A stretch of DNA of 57,509 nt from JBDTNL01 sp039933785 (GCA_039933785.1 JBDTNL010000019.1:1-57509), one strand, 5' to 3'. Positions 34,677 through 46,319 are shown, counted from the first letter of the stretch. Made by a program: numbers and translations. Notes: generated by a model not told the origin, from the sequence alone.

Positions 34677-37343
34677 TCAGAACGCCAGCCGCACTCCCGC
34701 TTCGAACCGTCTCGGCTTCTGGAACGACGTCGCCCCGCCGAGCGGAATGTCACCGCCGCAGGCACCGTCCACGCTCTCGCAGACGCCGGTCACGCGCTCG
34801 GTATCGAGCACGTTGAACGCCGCCGCGATGAGCTGGGCCCGAACCGGGCCGATCTGAAAGCCCTTGGTGAGCTGCAGATCGAGCTGATAGTTGCTGTTCG
34901 CACGCCGATCACCGCGCGGCTCCAGGTACTGCGTGCCGTAGGGGTCGGCGGCCTGGGTCACGCTGTAGGCGAACGCCGAAGACCAGAAGGCGCTGGCGGC
35001 GATGTTGAAGTCGAGCGGCAAGCGGACGAAGCCGTCGATCTTCACCCGCTGGCGACGGTCGTCGGAGAGGTAACCGAAGCGATTCTCGAAATGGACCGGG
35101 AACACGTCGAAGTCGCTGCCCGCGTTCTGCGTGTACTCGATATTGCCCCTGGACTTGGCGTAGGTGTAGGAGCCCGTGAGTTCGAACCATGACTTGGCGC
35201 GCGAATGCACGGTCAGCATCAGGCCTTCATACTCGCGCTTCAGGCCGGGGATATTGGCGTAGATGTAGAAGTCGCAGCTCGCGCTCGCTCCCGGAACCGG
35301 GAAGTTGCCATCGCAAGTGTCTTCGAAGATGTCCTTGGTCTTCTTGTTCACGTAGGACAGCTCGACCGACGTGCGATCGGCCACCTGGCGCTCCACGGCG
35401 AGCGTCATGGTGTCGGCGTACGTGGGCTTGAGGTTGGACTGCACCTGGGCCGGAGACGATCCGAAGGTTCCGGCGAGCCAGAACCCCACGGGGTCGCGAT
35501 GCAGGGGATCCTGGATGACCACGGGCTCGCCGCCCACTGCCACCGCGAAGTCCTCGCATTCCTCGACCGTCGTGTTGCCATAGCGCGAGCAGGAAAAATA
35601 CTGGGAGAGTGGCGAAATCGTGCTCCGCAGGCCCGAGGGCAGCGAGAGCGCGCTCGGGTGCATGAAGCGTCCGAAGCTGCCGCGGACCACCGTCTTGCCA
35701 TCACTGGCGGCGTCCCAGGCGAAACCCAACCGGGGCTGCAACTTGTTGTAGTTGGCCACTTCCTCGACGTCGTTGTCGAAGGCGACCTTGTCGTAGCGCA
35801 CTCCGAGCTTGAGCGTCAGGTTCGGCAGTGGATGCCAGGCGTCCTGCAGAAACGCGGTCTGCATCTTGCCGTCGAAGTTGAACGGCGCCTGCCGCGGGGT
35901 GACGTCGAGCTCGCGGATATGGCCGGCGCGATCGATGTACTCCGCGTCGCCGGTGGTGAAATTCTGCGTCTTGAAAGACAGCTTGTCGTAGCTCACGCCG
36001 CCCTTGAATTCGTGGTCGCCGCCCAGGTTGGTCACGAACTGCGTCAAGTCCACGCCATACTCGTCACGATCGCGATCCGAGAACTGCGCATTCGGGCTGT
36101 TGTTGGTCGTGGTTCCGAACGTGTCGTCGAAGATCGCTGGCAGGTCGAGGTTGCCGCCTTGGGGCTGCGCGTCGAGACTCTGCCGATTGATGCCTACGAT
36201 GCCATTCAGCAGCGTGTTGACGCCGAGGGACCCGGTCAACTCGCCCTGATAGATGGAGCCGCCCTGCTTCTGCTGCGTGGTGGCCTCCGGACTGATGAAT
36301 TGATCGGCGTCGTCGTTGTCGATGGTGGCGGGATCTTTCGAGCCCTTGAGTACGGCGTTCCAGCTGGGACTGACCGCCATGGTCAGCTTGCCCGAATAGT
36401 TCTGTCCCTTGAACTTGCGCGTCGTGGGCGAATCGGTCGGCGTGCTCTGCGAATCGATGTTCTCGGCCGAGGCGAAGAACCAGAGCTTGTCCTGCATGAT
36501 CGGGCCACCGAGGGTGGCGGACGGCTGTTCGAACTTCGTGGTGGTGGCGTTCTTGTCGAAATGGTCGCCACCCTGCTGAAAGCTGTTGTCGCTGTAGCGG
36601 ATGTCGAAAGTGCCGCTGAACTTGTTGCCGCCGGACTTGGTGATCAGGTTTACTACCCCGCCCGTGGCGCGGCCGTACTCCGCTTCGTAGCCCGCGGTCT
36701 GAAGCGAGATCTCCTGAATGGCGTCGAAGTTGAAGTTGGTGCCGAAGGTCGCCGTGACCGGATCGGTAGTGTCGATGCCGTCGATGTAGTACGCGTTCTC
36801 ACCCTGAGTGGAACCGAATACGTTCACATTTCCGGTTCCGACCACACCGGCGGTGCGGCCAATCACCGACAGGTAGTCGCGTCCGGCCGAGCCGATGGCG
36901 ACGTTCTGCAGATACTCCTGCGAGAAGACCTGGCCCTGCGTGACTTGGGTGGCATCCACCACCGGCGCCTCGCCGCTCACCGTGATGGTCTCCGCGAGCT
37001 GGTCCTGGCTCATCTCTGCATTGATCGCCACGTTGCGATCGAGACGCACCTGGACCTCGCGCTGGTCGCGAGTGGTGAAACTTTGGAGCTCGAACTTCAC
37101 GCTGTACTTGCCTGGCGGCAGCGCCGGGAACTGGTAAGTACCGTCGGCGGCGCTCACCGCCGTCCGCGCGCCGCCGATCAGGTCGGGTGAGGCGATGGTG
37201 ACCGTCACGCCGGGCAGGTTCTGCTTGTCCTTGCCGTCGGTGACGGTTCCCGAGATCGATCCCGTCGTGCCGGCGAACACCGCGCTCGACATCGCGGCGC
37301 CCAGCACCAGCGCCAAGGTTGCGAACTTCCTTGCTCTCGTCAT
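34677..37343 (-). CDS. TonB-dependent receptor, Oar-like, with carboxypeptidase-regulatory domain
   Basis: 888 residues. Signal peptide 1-24 (AMSSAVFA). An N-terminal CarboxypepD_reg-like beta-sandwich (GSISGTVTDGKDKQNLPGVTVTI ... FPALPPGKYSV; about 26-110) precedes the plug (VDATQVTQGQVFS, NAYYIDGIDTTDP, GGVVNLITKSGGNKFSG; about 125-240). A long 22-strand-type barrel ends in GVRLAF, with the C-terminal Phe used for outer-membrane insertion. Such Oar-like receptors are expanded in Acidobacteriota and Bacteroidota, for sugar, peptide or protein uptake. The ligand is unknown and no SusD-like partner is present. AGGAG precedes the ATG by seven bases. Confidence 0.95.
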   Translation of the reverse strand: MTRARKFATLALVLGAAMSSAVFAGTTGSISGTVTDGKDKQNLPGVTVTIASPDLIGGARTAVSAADGTYQFPALPPGKYSVKFELQSFTTRDQREVQVRLDRNVAINAEMSQDQLAETITVSGEAPVVDATQVTQGQVFSQEYLQNVAIGSAGRDYLSVIGRTAGVVGTGNVNVFGSTQGENAYYIDGIDTTDPVTATFGTNFNFDAIQEISLQTAGYEAEYGRATGGVVNLITKSGGNKFSGTFDIRYSDNSFQQGGDHFDKNATTTKFEQPSATLGGPIMQDKLWFFASAENIDSQSTPTDSPTTRKFKGQNYSGKLTMAVSPSWNAVLKGSKDPATIDNDDADQFISPEATTQQKQGGSIYQGELTGSLGVNTLLNGIVGINRQSLDAQPQGGNLDLPAIFDDTFGTTTNNSPNAQFSDRDRDEYGVDLTQFVTNLGGDHEFKGGVSYDKLSFKTQNFTTGDAEYIDRAGHIRELDVTPRQAPFNFDGKMQTAFLQDAWHPLPNLTLKLGVRYDKVAFDNDVEEVANYNKLQPRLGFAWDAASDGKTVVRGSFGRFMHPSALSLPSGLRSTISPLSQYFSCSRYGNTTVEECEDFAVAVGGEPVVIQDPLHRDPVGFWLAGTFGSSPAQVQSNLKPTYADTMTLAVERQVADRTSVELSYVNKKTKDIFEDTCDGNFPVPGASASCDFYIYANIPGLKREYEGLMLTVHSRAKSWFELTGSYTYAKSRGNIEYTQNAGSDFDVFPVHFENRFGYLSDDRRQRVKIDGFVRLPLDFNIAASAFWSSAFAYSVTQAADPYGTQYLEPRGDRRANSNYQLDLQLTKGFQIGPVRAQLIAAAFNVLDTERVTGVCESVDGACGGDIPLGGATSFQKPRRFEAGVRLAF

Positions 37344-37374
37344 GACTCATCTCCTCTAGTTGCGGTTCCCCAAA

Positions 37375-37386
37375 TCGTTCGAACGA
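37375..37386. promoter_or_regulatory. Palindrome upstream of the TonB receptor gene
   Basis: The perfect 12-bp palindrome TCGTTCGAACGA lies 32 bp before the receptor start. On the minus strand it overlaps a weak promoter, TTGCTC, 18 bp, AACGAT. A further GAACGA copy lies about 8 bp beyond it. It is an operator candidate. Confidence 0.35.
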
Positions 37387-37460
37387 ATCGAAAGAACGAG
37401 CAAACTCGGGGCCAGCCGAAAATGAGATGTTTCCAGGACGAACGCACGAATGGTGTATGC

Positions 37461-37484
37461 GAGGGACGGACAGAGGGACGGACG
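37461..37484. repeat. Tandem 12-bp direct repeat in the 234-bp gap
   Basis: GAGGGACGGACA is followed immediately by GAGGGACGGACG. This lies in the 37344-37577 gap, the largest non-coding stretch here, upstream of the receptor and downstream of the SDR gene. The rest of the gap holds the palindrome and loose repeats of ACGA, but no gene that I can support. Confidence 0.5.
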
Positions 37485-37577
37485 ATTGGAACCGACGATC
37501 CGGCAGGACGAATCCGCGCGAGGACGGTTCGAGTTCGGGAACCCTTTGACCAGATCAGCGAACTGCCGGATCAGCGG

Positions 37578-38357
37578 CTAGATCAGCGAGCGCGACTGGC
37601 CGCCGTCGACGTTGAAGCACGCGCCGGTCACCCACGAGGCGCGTTCGGAGACCAGGAACGCCGCGGCGTTGCCGATCTCCTCCACCGAGCCGAAGCGCCC
37701 GAGCGGCAGATTGCGTGCGACGAACTCCGCCATCGCCTCGGGCTCTTTCTTGCAACGCTCGTCCCAGCTGCCGCCAGGAAAGCGAATCGATCCGGGCGCC
37801 AAGCTGTTGACGCGGATGCCCTCGGGCGCGAGATCGAGCGCCATGGTCTTGGCCAGACTGATGAGCGCGCTCTTGGTGGTGTCGTAGAGCGCGAGCCCCG
37901 GCCCGCCGACTTCACGCCCGAAGATCGAGGCCACGAAGAGGATCGACGAGCCCGGCTGGCGCCGCAGGGCGGGAATCGCGGCCCGCGAGAAGCGCGCGTG
38001 GGCCAGCAGGTTCCACTCGATCAGCAGCGTCCAGTCCTCGTCGGTGATTTCAGGGAACGGCTTGCGGCGGTTGCCGCCAGCGCTGTTGATCAGGATGTCG
38101 AGACGGCCGAAACGCTCCACGGCCGCCGCGACCGAGCGCTCGCCTGCGGCGAGGTCCATCACGTCGCCAGCGAGACTGAGCACCTCGACGCCGCTCGCCT
38201 CACCGATCGAAGCCGCGGCCTGCTCGAGCCGCTCGGCGCCGCGCGCGCAGAGCACCAGCCGGCAACCCTCGGCGGCCAGGGCCCGAGCGATGCCCTCGCC
38301 GATTCCACGGCTGCCGCCGGTGACCAGCGCGACCTTCCCCTGCAGTCCTAGATCCAC
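37578..38357 (-). CDS. Short-chain dehydrogenase/reductase
   Basis: 259 residues, classical SDR. NAD(P) motif TGGSRGIGEGIA at about 14, NSAGG, and catalytic Tyr-Lys in YDTTK. The catalytic Ser is in VASIFG. The C-terminus has VTGACFNVDGG. This FabG-like architecture also fits sugar or alcohol dehydrogenases; the substrate is unknown. The GTG start has GGAG upstream, and the gene follows the ABC exporter by 24 bp, so they are probably one operon. Confidence 0.9.
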   Translation of the reverse strand: MDLGLQGKVALVTGGSRGIGEGIARALAAEGCRLVLCARGAERLEQAAASIGEASGVEVLSLAGDVMDLAAGERSVAAAVERFGRLDILINSAGGNRRKPFPEITDEDWTLLIEWNLLAHARFSRAAIPALRRQPGSSILFVASIFGREVGGPGLALYDTTKSALISLAKTMALDLAPEGIRVNSLAPGSIRFPGGSWDERCKKEPEAMAEFVARNLPLGRFGSVEEIGNAAAFLVSERASWVTGACFNVDGGQSRSLI

Positions 38358-38381
38358 GCGTCGAGCTCCATGATTCGCGGC

Positions 38382-40289
<1,908 letters not shown>

Positions 40290-40353
40290 AGGAGGGGCTT
40301 TCGACTAGACAACGCGCCGCGGCCCACCTTTATGCCCGGTCGATGCCCCCTGG

Positions 40354-40359
40354 TAGAAT
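40354..40359 (+). promoter_or_regulatory. -10 box TAGAAT, leaderless type, for the molybdopterin enzyme
   Basis: TAGAAT, with an extended TGG before it, lies six bases upstream of the GTG at 40366. No Shine-Dalgarno is present. Confidence 0.55.
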
Positions 40360-40365
40360 CAATCC

Positions 40366-42363
40366 GTGAGCGTGCACACGAGCGCCTGCCCTCTGGACTG
40401 CCCCGACGCCTGCAGTCTCGAGGTGCGGGTGGAAGACGGGCGGGTCGTCAAGGTCGACGGCGACCGTCGAAACGCCTACACCCAGGGTTTCATCTGCTCG
40501 AAGGTGCGCCATCTTCCCGATCACCTGTACGGACCCGATCGCCTGCTCTATCCGGCTCGACGGCGCGGGTCGAAGGGCGATCGCGCCTCGTTCGAGCGCA
40601 TTTCCTGGGACGAGGCGCTCGACCTCGCGGCGAACAAGCTCCGTGAGGCCAAGGATCGCTTCGGCGGCGAGAGCATCCTGCCTTACTCCTATGGCGGCTC
40701 GAACGGCCTGCTGACGCACGAGAGCACCGATGCCCGCCTTTTCTATCGCCTCGGCGCCTCGCGGCTCGAGCGCACCGTCTGCGCGGCGCCCACCGGCGCG
40801 GCCGCGACCGGCCTCTACGGCAAGATGCTCGGCGTCGCGCTGCCGGACTTCGTGCACTCGCGGATGATCACGATCTGGGGGACGAATCCCTCCGCCACCG
40901 GCATCCACTTCATTCCCGTCGTTCAGGAAGCCCAGAGTCGAGGCGCCAAGCTGGTGGTCGTCGATCCTCGCGCCACGCCGCTCGCCAAGCAGGCGGACCT
41001 GCATCTCGCGGTCCGCCCCGGCACGGACGTGGTGCTCGGTCTCGCCGTGATCCGCTGGCTGTTCGCGACTGGCAACGCCGATCTCGGCTTCCTTCGGGAG
41101 CACACACTCGGCTGGGAAACGCTCCGCGAGCGCGCCGAGCCCTGGACGATCGCCCGAGCGGCCGAGTGCACCGGAGTCGATGCCGGGACGATCGAGGCCT
41201 TCGCCGCGATGTATGCCGAGAGCAACCCGGCGGTGATTCGCTGCGGCTGGGGCCTGGAACGCAACCGCAATGGGGGATCAGGGGTCGCCGCGGTCTTGGC
41301 GCTGCCCGCGGTGGGCGGCAAATTCGGCGTGCGCGGCGGCGGTTACCTGATGAGCAACTCGTCGGCTTGGCAGTTCACGCGCGACAAGGCGATCGCCGCC
41401 GCGGAGCCCGCCACCCGTACGATCAACATGAATCGGCTCGGCCTGGCGCTCGAGTCGGGCGCCGGGCCGCCGGTCAAGGTGCTGTTCGTCTACAACTCGA
41501 ACGCCCTGGTCACGTCTCCCAACGGCCGACGGATCGCCCGTGGGCTCGAGCGCGATGACCTCTTCACTGTGGTCTACGATCAAGTCTGGACCGATACCGC
41601 GTTGCAAGCCGACCTCGTTCTGCCCGCCACGGCCTTCCCCGAGCACCACGAGCTCTCGCGCGGCTACGGCGCGTTCGTGATGCACGGGGCCGATCCGATC
41701 GCGGAGCCGGCGGGAGAAAGCCGGCCCAACTACGACGTTTTCGCGGATCTCTGCCGGCGCCTGGGGCTCGCGCGAGAAGGCGATCCGGTGGGCGCGGCGG
41801 CGCTGTTCGATTCGCTGCTCGGCACCAAGATCGCCACCGACCTGGCCACCGCACGGATCCACGAGCGCCCGGAGGGAATGACGCCGGTGCAGTTCGTCGA
41901 CCTGTTCCCCAACACTCCAGACCGCAAGGTCCACCTGGTGCCGGAGGCTCTCGATCAGGAAGCGCCGATGGGACTCTACGGCTTCAGGCCCCTGCCTGAG
42001 TCCGCCGAGGAAACCACGTTCCCGCTGGCGTTGATCTCCCCGGCGACCAACCGGACGATCAGCTCGTACCTCGGACAGCTGCGCCGTGGCCTGGTTCCGG
42101 TTGAGATGTCGCCGACCGACGCCGCGGCGCGCGGCATCGAGGACGGCGAGAGCGTGCGGGTGTGGAACCGGCTTGGCGAAGTGGTCACCAAGGTGCGCAT
42201 CACGGCGGATCTGCGTCCCGGCGTGGCGCTCCTCCCCAAAGGCCTCTGGCGCCACAACACCGAGAACGGCGCGACCGCCAACGAGCTTGCGCCGGACACC
42301 CTGACCGATCTCGGAGCCGGTGCCTGCTTCAACGACGCGCGCGTGGAGATTGCGCGCCTTTGA
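40366..42363 (+). CDS. Molybdopterin-dependent oxidoreductase, single subunit
   Basis: 665 residues of the DMSO-reductase superfamily. The N-terminal [4Fe-4S] ligands are C8, C12 and C16 (CPLDCPDAC) and C44 (FICSKV). The cofactor region includes SYGGSNGLLTHES and VCAAPTGAAATG, where a cysteine is available near the metal. WGTNPSATGIH, VVDPRATPLAKQADLHLAVRPGTD and a C-terminal molydopterin-dinucleotide-binding domain (HNTENGATANELAPD) follow. No Tat signal is seen, so it is probably cytoplasmic. No electron-transfer subunit is adjacent, and the substrate is unknown. Confidence 0.92.
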   Translation: MSVHTSACPLDCPDACSLEVRVEDGRVVKVDGDRRNAYTQGFICSKVRHLPDHLYGPDRLLYPARRRGSKGDRASFERISWDEALDLAANKLREAKDRFGGESILPYSYGGSNGLLTHESTDARLFYRLGASRLERTVCAAPTGAAATGLYGKMLGVALPDFVHSRMITIWGTNPSATGIHFIPVVQEAQSRGAKLVVVDPRATPLAKQADLHLAVRPGTDVVLGLAVIRWLFATGNADLGFLREHTLGWETLRERAEPWTIARAAECTGVDAGTIEAFAAMYAESNPAVIRCGWGLERNRNGGSGVAAVLALPAVGGKFGVRGGGYLMSNSSAWQFTRDKAIAAAEPATRTINMNRLGLALESGAGPPVKVLFVYNSNALVTSPNGRRIARGLERDDLFTVVYDQVWTDTALQADLVLPATAFPEHHELSRGYGAFVMHGADPIAEPAGESRPNYDVFADLCRRLGLAREGDPVGAAALFDSLLGTKIATDLATARIHERPEGMTPVQFVDLFPNTPDRKVHLVPEALDQEAPMGLYGFRPLPESAEETTFPLALISPATNRTISSYLGQLRRGLVPVEMSPTDAAARGIEDGESVRVWNRLGEVVTKVRITADLRPGVALLPKGLWRHNTENGATANELAPDTLTDLGAGACFNDARVEIARL

Positions 42364-42412
42364 ACCGGGCAACCCGGGCAACCCCGCGCCCGCTTTCGCC
42401 GTACTGACTACG

Positions 42413-44941
42413 ATGAGCCGGCCGTCGGCGCCTCGCACTCGTGTGTCCATCGCGTTAATCGCGGTGGGTGCTTTCGCGCTTGCCGTGGCGGGGTTGTCGG
42501 TGGCCGACATGTTCCTGGCTCACCCGTACGACGGCGTGGTGCTGCAAACCGACCGCCCAGGGCAGCTTCTGGTCAGCGAGGTCGCGAGCGGATCTGGAGC
42601 CCAAGAGGCCGGAATCCTCCCCGGCGACGAGATCGTCGGCATCGGACGCTCCGCTCTGCGTTCGCCGGCGCATGCCGCCGCGATGCTCAACCAACACGCG
42701 ATCGGCGAGTCGGTCGCCTACCTGATCAAGCGCGGTTCGAGCCTGCGCGAGGTCATGGTGAAGCTCGGTCCGCGAAGGGTCGGGGACTCGGCGTACGTCT
42801 ACGCCTGCCTGCTCGGCTTCAGCTTCTTCTTCATCGGCCTGTTCGTCCTGCTGCAGCAGCCGCGCCTGCCGGCGAGCCAGGTGTTCTTTATTCTCTGTTG
42901 CCTATTCCTGCTGGTGCTGGTCTGTCGATTGCGGCCGGCTTCGTATTCTTGGGTCGATACGTTCGTGCTCACCACCGGAACCGCGGCGCTGGTCTTTCTA
43001 CCGGCCAGCTTCCTGCATTTCTTTCTGATCTTCCCGCGCCACACGTGGAGGGCCGACCACGGCCGCTGGCGTCACTTCTTGATCACCGCCTACCTGATTC
43101 CGCCGTTGGTCCTATTGGCGACCCTCGGCGCCTATCTCTGGCGCGGTCAGGACTACCGGCTGATCAGCGGCGCACCGGCGGCCAACTGGTGGGTGCTGGT
43201 GCTCTACGTGGTTCTCGGCCTGTTCGCTCTCGCGAAGAGCGCCGCGCGTTTGCCGGCGTCGCGCGAGCGCCGCGGCGCAGGCCTGGTGTTCGCGGGTTCG
43301 CTCGCTGGCCTATTGCCCTTCCTGGTCGCGGCGGTCGCCTTCCCATCCTTCCTGCACACCGAGAAGTTCCTGTTCTACGGCGTTGTACCCCTCGTCTTGG
43401 TGCCGCTGACGTTCGCCTACGCGATCGTGCGTTTCCAGATGCTCGACGTGCGCGTGATCCTGCGTAAGAGCCTGCTCTACACCGGCACTACCGCGGTAGT
43501 GACCGGTATCTATGCGCTCGGTATTGCATGGTTCAACAGCTTCTTTCGCAACTCATCGCTCTCGGCATCGCCGTACTTCCCGATCGTCTTCGCGCTCACC
43601 ATCGTGCTGTTGTTCGAGCCCTTGCGCCGGCGGCTGCAAGGGCCGGTCGACCGTTTTTTCTTTGCCGACCGCACGCGCCTGCAGGCTGCCATGGTCGAGA
43701 TGGGCGAGGCCTTCACCGGCAGACTCGACCCAGCGTCCGTGGTGCACGACCTCGTGCAGGAGCTGCCGAGGCTGCTGAAGCTCAAATTCGCAGCGCTCTA
43801 TTTGTTGCGCGGCGAGACCTTCGAGCGCGCCGCCGGACCGGAGTCGCTGCCGCCAACGTTGCCGCTGCTGCGCGGCTTCTACCGTCAGGTGCAGAGCTAC
43901 ACCACCATGACCCGGCTCGCCGACCTCACGAGCATGCGTCTGAACACGCCCGAGGTCCACGACCTAGTCGCCCAGCTCGAGGCCTCGGGCGTCGACGCGA
44001 TCGGCGATCTCGCAACCTCGCGCCGCCGTATCGGCCTCGTGATGCTGTCGGAGAAGTCCGGCAGTATTCCGCTCGAGGAAGAAGAGCTGCGCCTGTTGCG
44101 CGGGCTCCTCCATCAGGCGGCGATCGCGCTCGAGACCAGCTTGTTGCTCGAGGAGCGCGCCAAACAGGCCGAGCTCGAGCGCGAGATGGAGATCGCCGCC
44201 GAGATCCAGCGTTCGCTGCTGCCGGCGACGATCAGCCTCGGCGAGGGCTACGAGGTGGCCGCGGTCTGCCGCCCGGCGCGCCACGTAGGAGGCGACTTCT
44301 TCGCTCAGCTGGCGGTCATCGAGGGCGGCAATCATCCGCCGGCAGTGGTGTATGGCGACGTTTCCGGCAAGTCGGTGCCGGGGGCGCTCATGATGATGGC
44401 CGCCAAGGAAGTCCTGCATGCACTCTCCCTGGTGCACAGCGACCCGGAAGAGCTCCTCAGCCTCGCCAACCGGCGTCTGCACGAGATCGGCAATCGCGGC
44501 TTCGTGGCGCTCGGCTATTTGTCGCGCTGTCCCCGGGGCAACGGCCTGCGTTACCTCCTGGCCGGTCAACCGCCGCCACTCAAGCTCCACGCCGCCGGCC
44601 ACGTAACCGAGCTCGAGCTACCGGCGCACCGGCTGCCGCTGGGGGCGATGAATCGCGGCCGCCACCAGGCGCTCGAGGTCGTGCTCGAGCCGGGGGAAAT
44701 GTTGCTGGCCTACTCCGACGGCGCCGTCGAGGCGCACTCGCCGGGCGGCGAGTTCTTCGGTGAGGAGCGTCTCTCGGCCTGTCTCGAACGGGCCCAGGGC
44801 GATCCCCAGGCCACGCTGCACGAAATCCTGCGTTCGATCGACGAGTTCACCCGCGGCGCCGATCCTTACGACGATGTGACACTGCTCGCGGTGCGACGCT
44901 TGCCCTCCCTGCCCGCTGAAAGGGATTTGCCTCATGCGTAA
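42413..44941 (+). CDS. PDZ - multi-helix membrane - GAF - SpoIIE phosphatase
   Basis: 842 residues. A first membrane helix (about 12-32) leads to a PDZ domain, probably extracytoplasmic (VASGSGAQEAGILPGDEIVGIG). Seven or so more membrane helices lie at about 128-400. A GAF-like domain (about 435-605) and a coiled segment (ELEREMEIAAEIQRSLLP) precede a SpoIIE PP2C domain (about 620-835). Metal motifs are GGDFF, GDVSGKS, YSDGAVEAH and YDDVTLLA. It looks like a transmembrane sensor whose PDZ reads a peptide and whose cytoplasmic phosphatase reports it. No cognate anti-sigma kinase is in view. A weak TACTGA box precedes the ATG. Confidence 0.88.
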   Translation: MSRPSAPRTRVSIALIAVGAFALAVAGLSVADMFLAHPYDGVVLQTDRPGQLLVSEVASGSGAQEAGILPGDEIVGIGRSALRSPAHAAAMLNQHAIGESVAYLIKRGSSLREVMVKLGPRRVGDSAYVYACLLGFSFFFIGLFVLLQQPRLPASQVFFILCCLFLLVLVCRLRPASYSWVDTFVLTTGTAALVFLPASFLHFFLIFPRHTWRADHGRWRHFLITAYLIPPLVLLATLGAYLWRGQDYRLISGAPAANWWVLVLYVVLGLFALAKSAARLPASRERRGAGLVFAGSLAGLLPFLVAAVAFPSFLHTEKFLFYGVVPLVLVPLTFAYAIVRFQMLDVRVILRKSLLYTGTTAVVTGIYALGIAWFNSFFRNSSLSASPYFPIVFALTIVLLFEPLRRRLQGPVDRFFFADRTRLQAAMVEMGEAFTGRLDPASVVHDLVQELPRLLKLKFAALYLLRGETFERAAGPESLPPTLPLLRGFYRQVQSYTTMTRLADLTSMRLNTPEVHDLVAQLEASGVDAIGDLATSRRRIGLVMLSEKSGSIPLEEEELRLLRGLLHQAAIALETSLLLEERAKQAELEREMEIAAEIQRSLLPATISLGEGYEVAAVCRPARHVGGDFFAQLAVIEGGNHPPAVVYGDVSGKSVPGALMMMAAKEVLHALSLVHSDPEELLSLANRRLHEIGNRGFVALGYLSRCPRGNGLRYLLAGQPPPLKLHAAGHVTELELPAHRLPLGAMNRGRHQALEVVLEPGEMLLAYSDGAVEAHSPGGEFFGEERLSACLERAQGDPQATLHEILRSIDEFTRGADPYDDVTLLAVRRLPSLPAERDLPHA

Positions 44942-46271
44942 ATGGTCGGCCCTGTTGCTCGTGTTGGTGGTCGCGGGGGTCGCGGCCTGGTTCCTCATCA
45001 GGCGGCCACCGCCGCGCTGGACGTCGTCCTCCCCCGCCGCGTTGGCCGAGTTCGAGCAGGGTCTCCAGGCCGAGCTCAAGTTTTACAGCGAGGACGCGAT
45101 CGCGCACTACCAGAAGGCGCTCGAGCTCGATCCAGACATGGCCATGGCGCACCTGCACCTGCTCACCGACATGCCCAAGGCCAAGCCCGAAATGGCCCAG
45201 CAGGTCGAGGCGTTGCGCCGCCTGCGGACGCTCCAGGACTCCCGCCTCACCGAGCGCGAGAAGCTGCTCATCGACTACCGCTTGCAGCGCGCCGACAAGG
45301 AGAACGCGCGGGCCGAAAAGACGCTCGCCGCGTATCTCGAGAAGCACCCCGACGATTCCTGGGCGCTCGCCATTCGCTGCGGCCAGGCGTGGCAGCGCCA
45401 CGATTGGAAGGCCGCCGAGGCGTGCAATCGCGGCCTCATCAAGGCCGACCCCAACTGGGTGCAGGCGCAAAACCAGCTCGGCTACATCGCCATGGCCGAA
45501 GGCCGTTTCGCCGAAGCCGAGCAGCTCTTCCGCACCTATTTGTACATCGCTCCCGACCAGGCGAACCCACACGACTCGATGGGCGAACTACTCACCTTGC
45601 TCGGACGCTACGACGACGGCGAGAAGCAACTGGAGGACGCGATTCGTATTCGCCCCACCTTCTGCGCCGCCTGGGAGCACCTCATGCTGCTGCACGACCT
45701 CGGCGGCAACAACGCGAAGGCGCACGCGGTGCTCGACCGACTGGAGCACGCCGGAACCTGCGGCAAGGACTTCGTCGAGCGCCAGCGCTGCCGAGTCGAG
45801 ACCTGGGACGGAGTGCTGAGCGACGACGCCAAGGCGGCCTGGGATGCGGCTGCCCGCCTCGGCTGCGCCGGCAAGGGTGGAGCGGTCTCCATCCTGGCGT
45901 ACCACGCCGCCTTGCAGAGCGGGCATCGTCAGGAGGCGGCCTCGATCGAAGCCGACATGCACGAGCACGCGCGATTGTACGGCGATGACGATCCGGCGCT
46001 GGTCGCCATCGCCCTTCATCTCGAGGGCGCGCGCCTGGCGGCCGACGGCGATGACAAGGGCGCGGTCGAACGCTTCAAGGGCGCCGACAGCCGCCTGGAG
46101 TACTGGAGCGACACGCTGGGCCTGTTCAAGCTCTTCAATCGCCTCGACCTCGCCCGCAGCCTCAAGAAGTCCGGCGACGCCAAGGGCGCCGACGACGTGC
46201 TCGCCGAGGTCCGCGCCATCAACGCGGACTTCGCCAGCCGGTTCGCCGAGCGCCACGCGCTCGAGCCCTGA
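44934..46271 (+). CDS. Membrane-anchored TPR protein
   Basis: 445 residues. A single N-terminal membrane helix (ALLLVLVVAGVAAWFLI) with basic RK before it; residual signal-anchor or uncleaved signal. TPR-like repeats run through most of the rest, for example EDAIAHYQKALELDPDMAMAH and GRFAEAEQLFRTYLYIAPDQ. No catalytic motif is seen. It overlaps the phosphatase gene by eight bases, so the two are coupled and may act together. Confidence 0.85.
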   Translation: MRKWSALLLVLVVAGVAAWFLIRRPPPRWTSSSPAALAEFEQGLQAELKFYSEDAIAHYQKALELDPDMAMAHLHLLTDMPKAKPEMAQQVEALRRLRTLQDSRLTEREKLLIDYRLQRADKENARAEKTLAAYLEKHPDDSWALAIRCGQAWQRHDWKAAEACNRGLIKADPNWVQAQNQLGYIAMAEGRFAEAEQLFRTYLYIAPDQANPHDSMGELLTLLGRYDDGEKQLEDAIRIRPTFCAAWEHLMLLHDLGGNNAKAHAVLDRLEHAGTCGKDFVERQRCRVETWDGVLSDDAKAAWDAAARLGCAGKGGAVSILAYHAALQSGHRQEAASIEADMHEHARLYGDDDPALVAIALHLEGARLAADGDDKGAVERFKGADSRLEYWSDTLGLFKLFNRLDLARSLKKSGDAKGADDVLAEVRAINADFASRFAERHALEP

Positions 46272-46319
46272 AAAGCCCTCGCTGAGGGGTGTACACTCGG
46301 GTCACTCCGGAGGATGTGG

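Noticed and set aside
35205..37190. 661-codon plus-strand frame opposite the TonB receptor
   Set aside because: No recognisable domain; it mirrors the receptor's codon pattern.
42364..42412. Tandem CCGGGCAA repeats after the molybdopterin gene
   Set aside because: Only two copies in a 49-bp gap; could be simple slippage, with no symmetry or match elsewhere.
46272..46319. Hairpin CCCTC-GAGGG after the TPR gene as a terminator
   Set aside because: Only five base pairs and no T-run; the following gene has a TACACT box nearby, but I cannot support termination.
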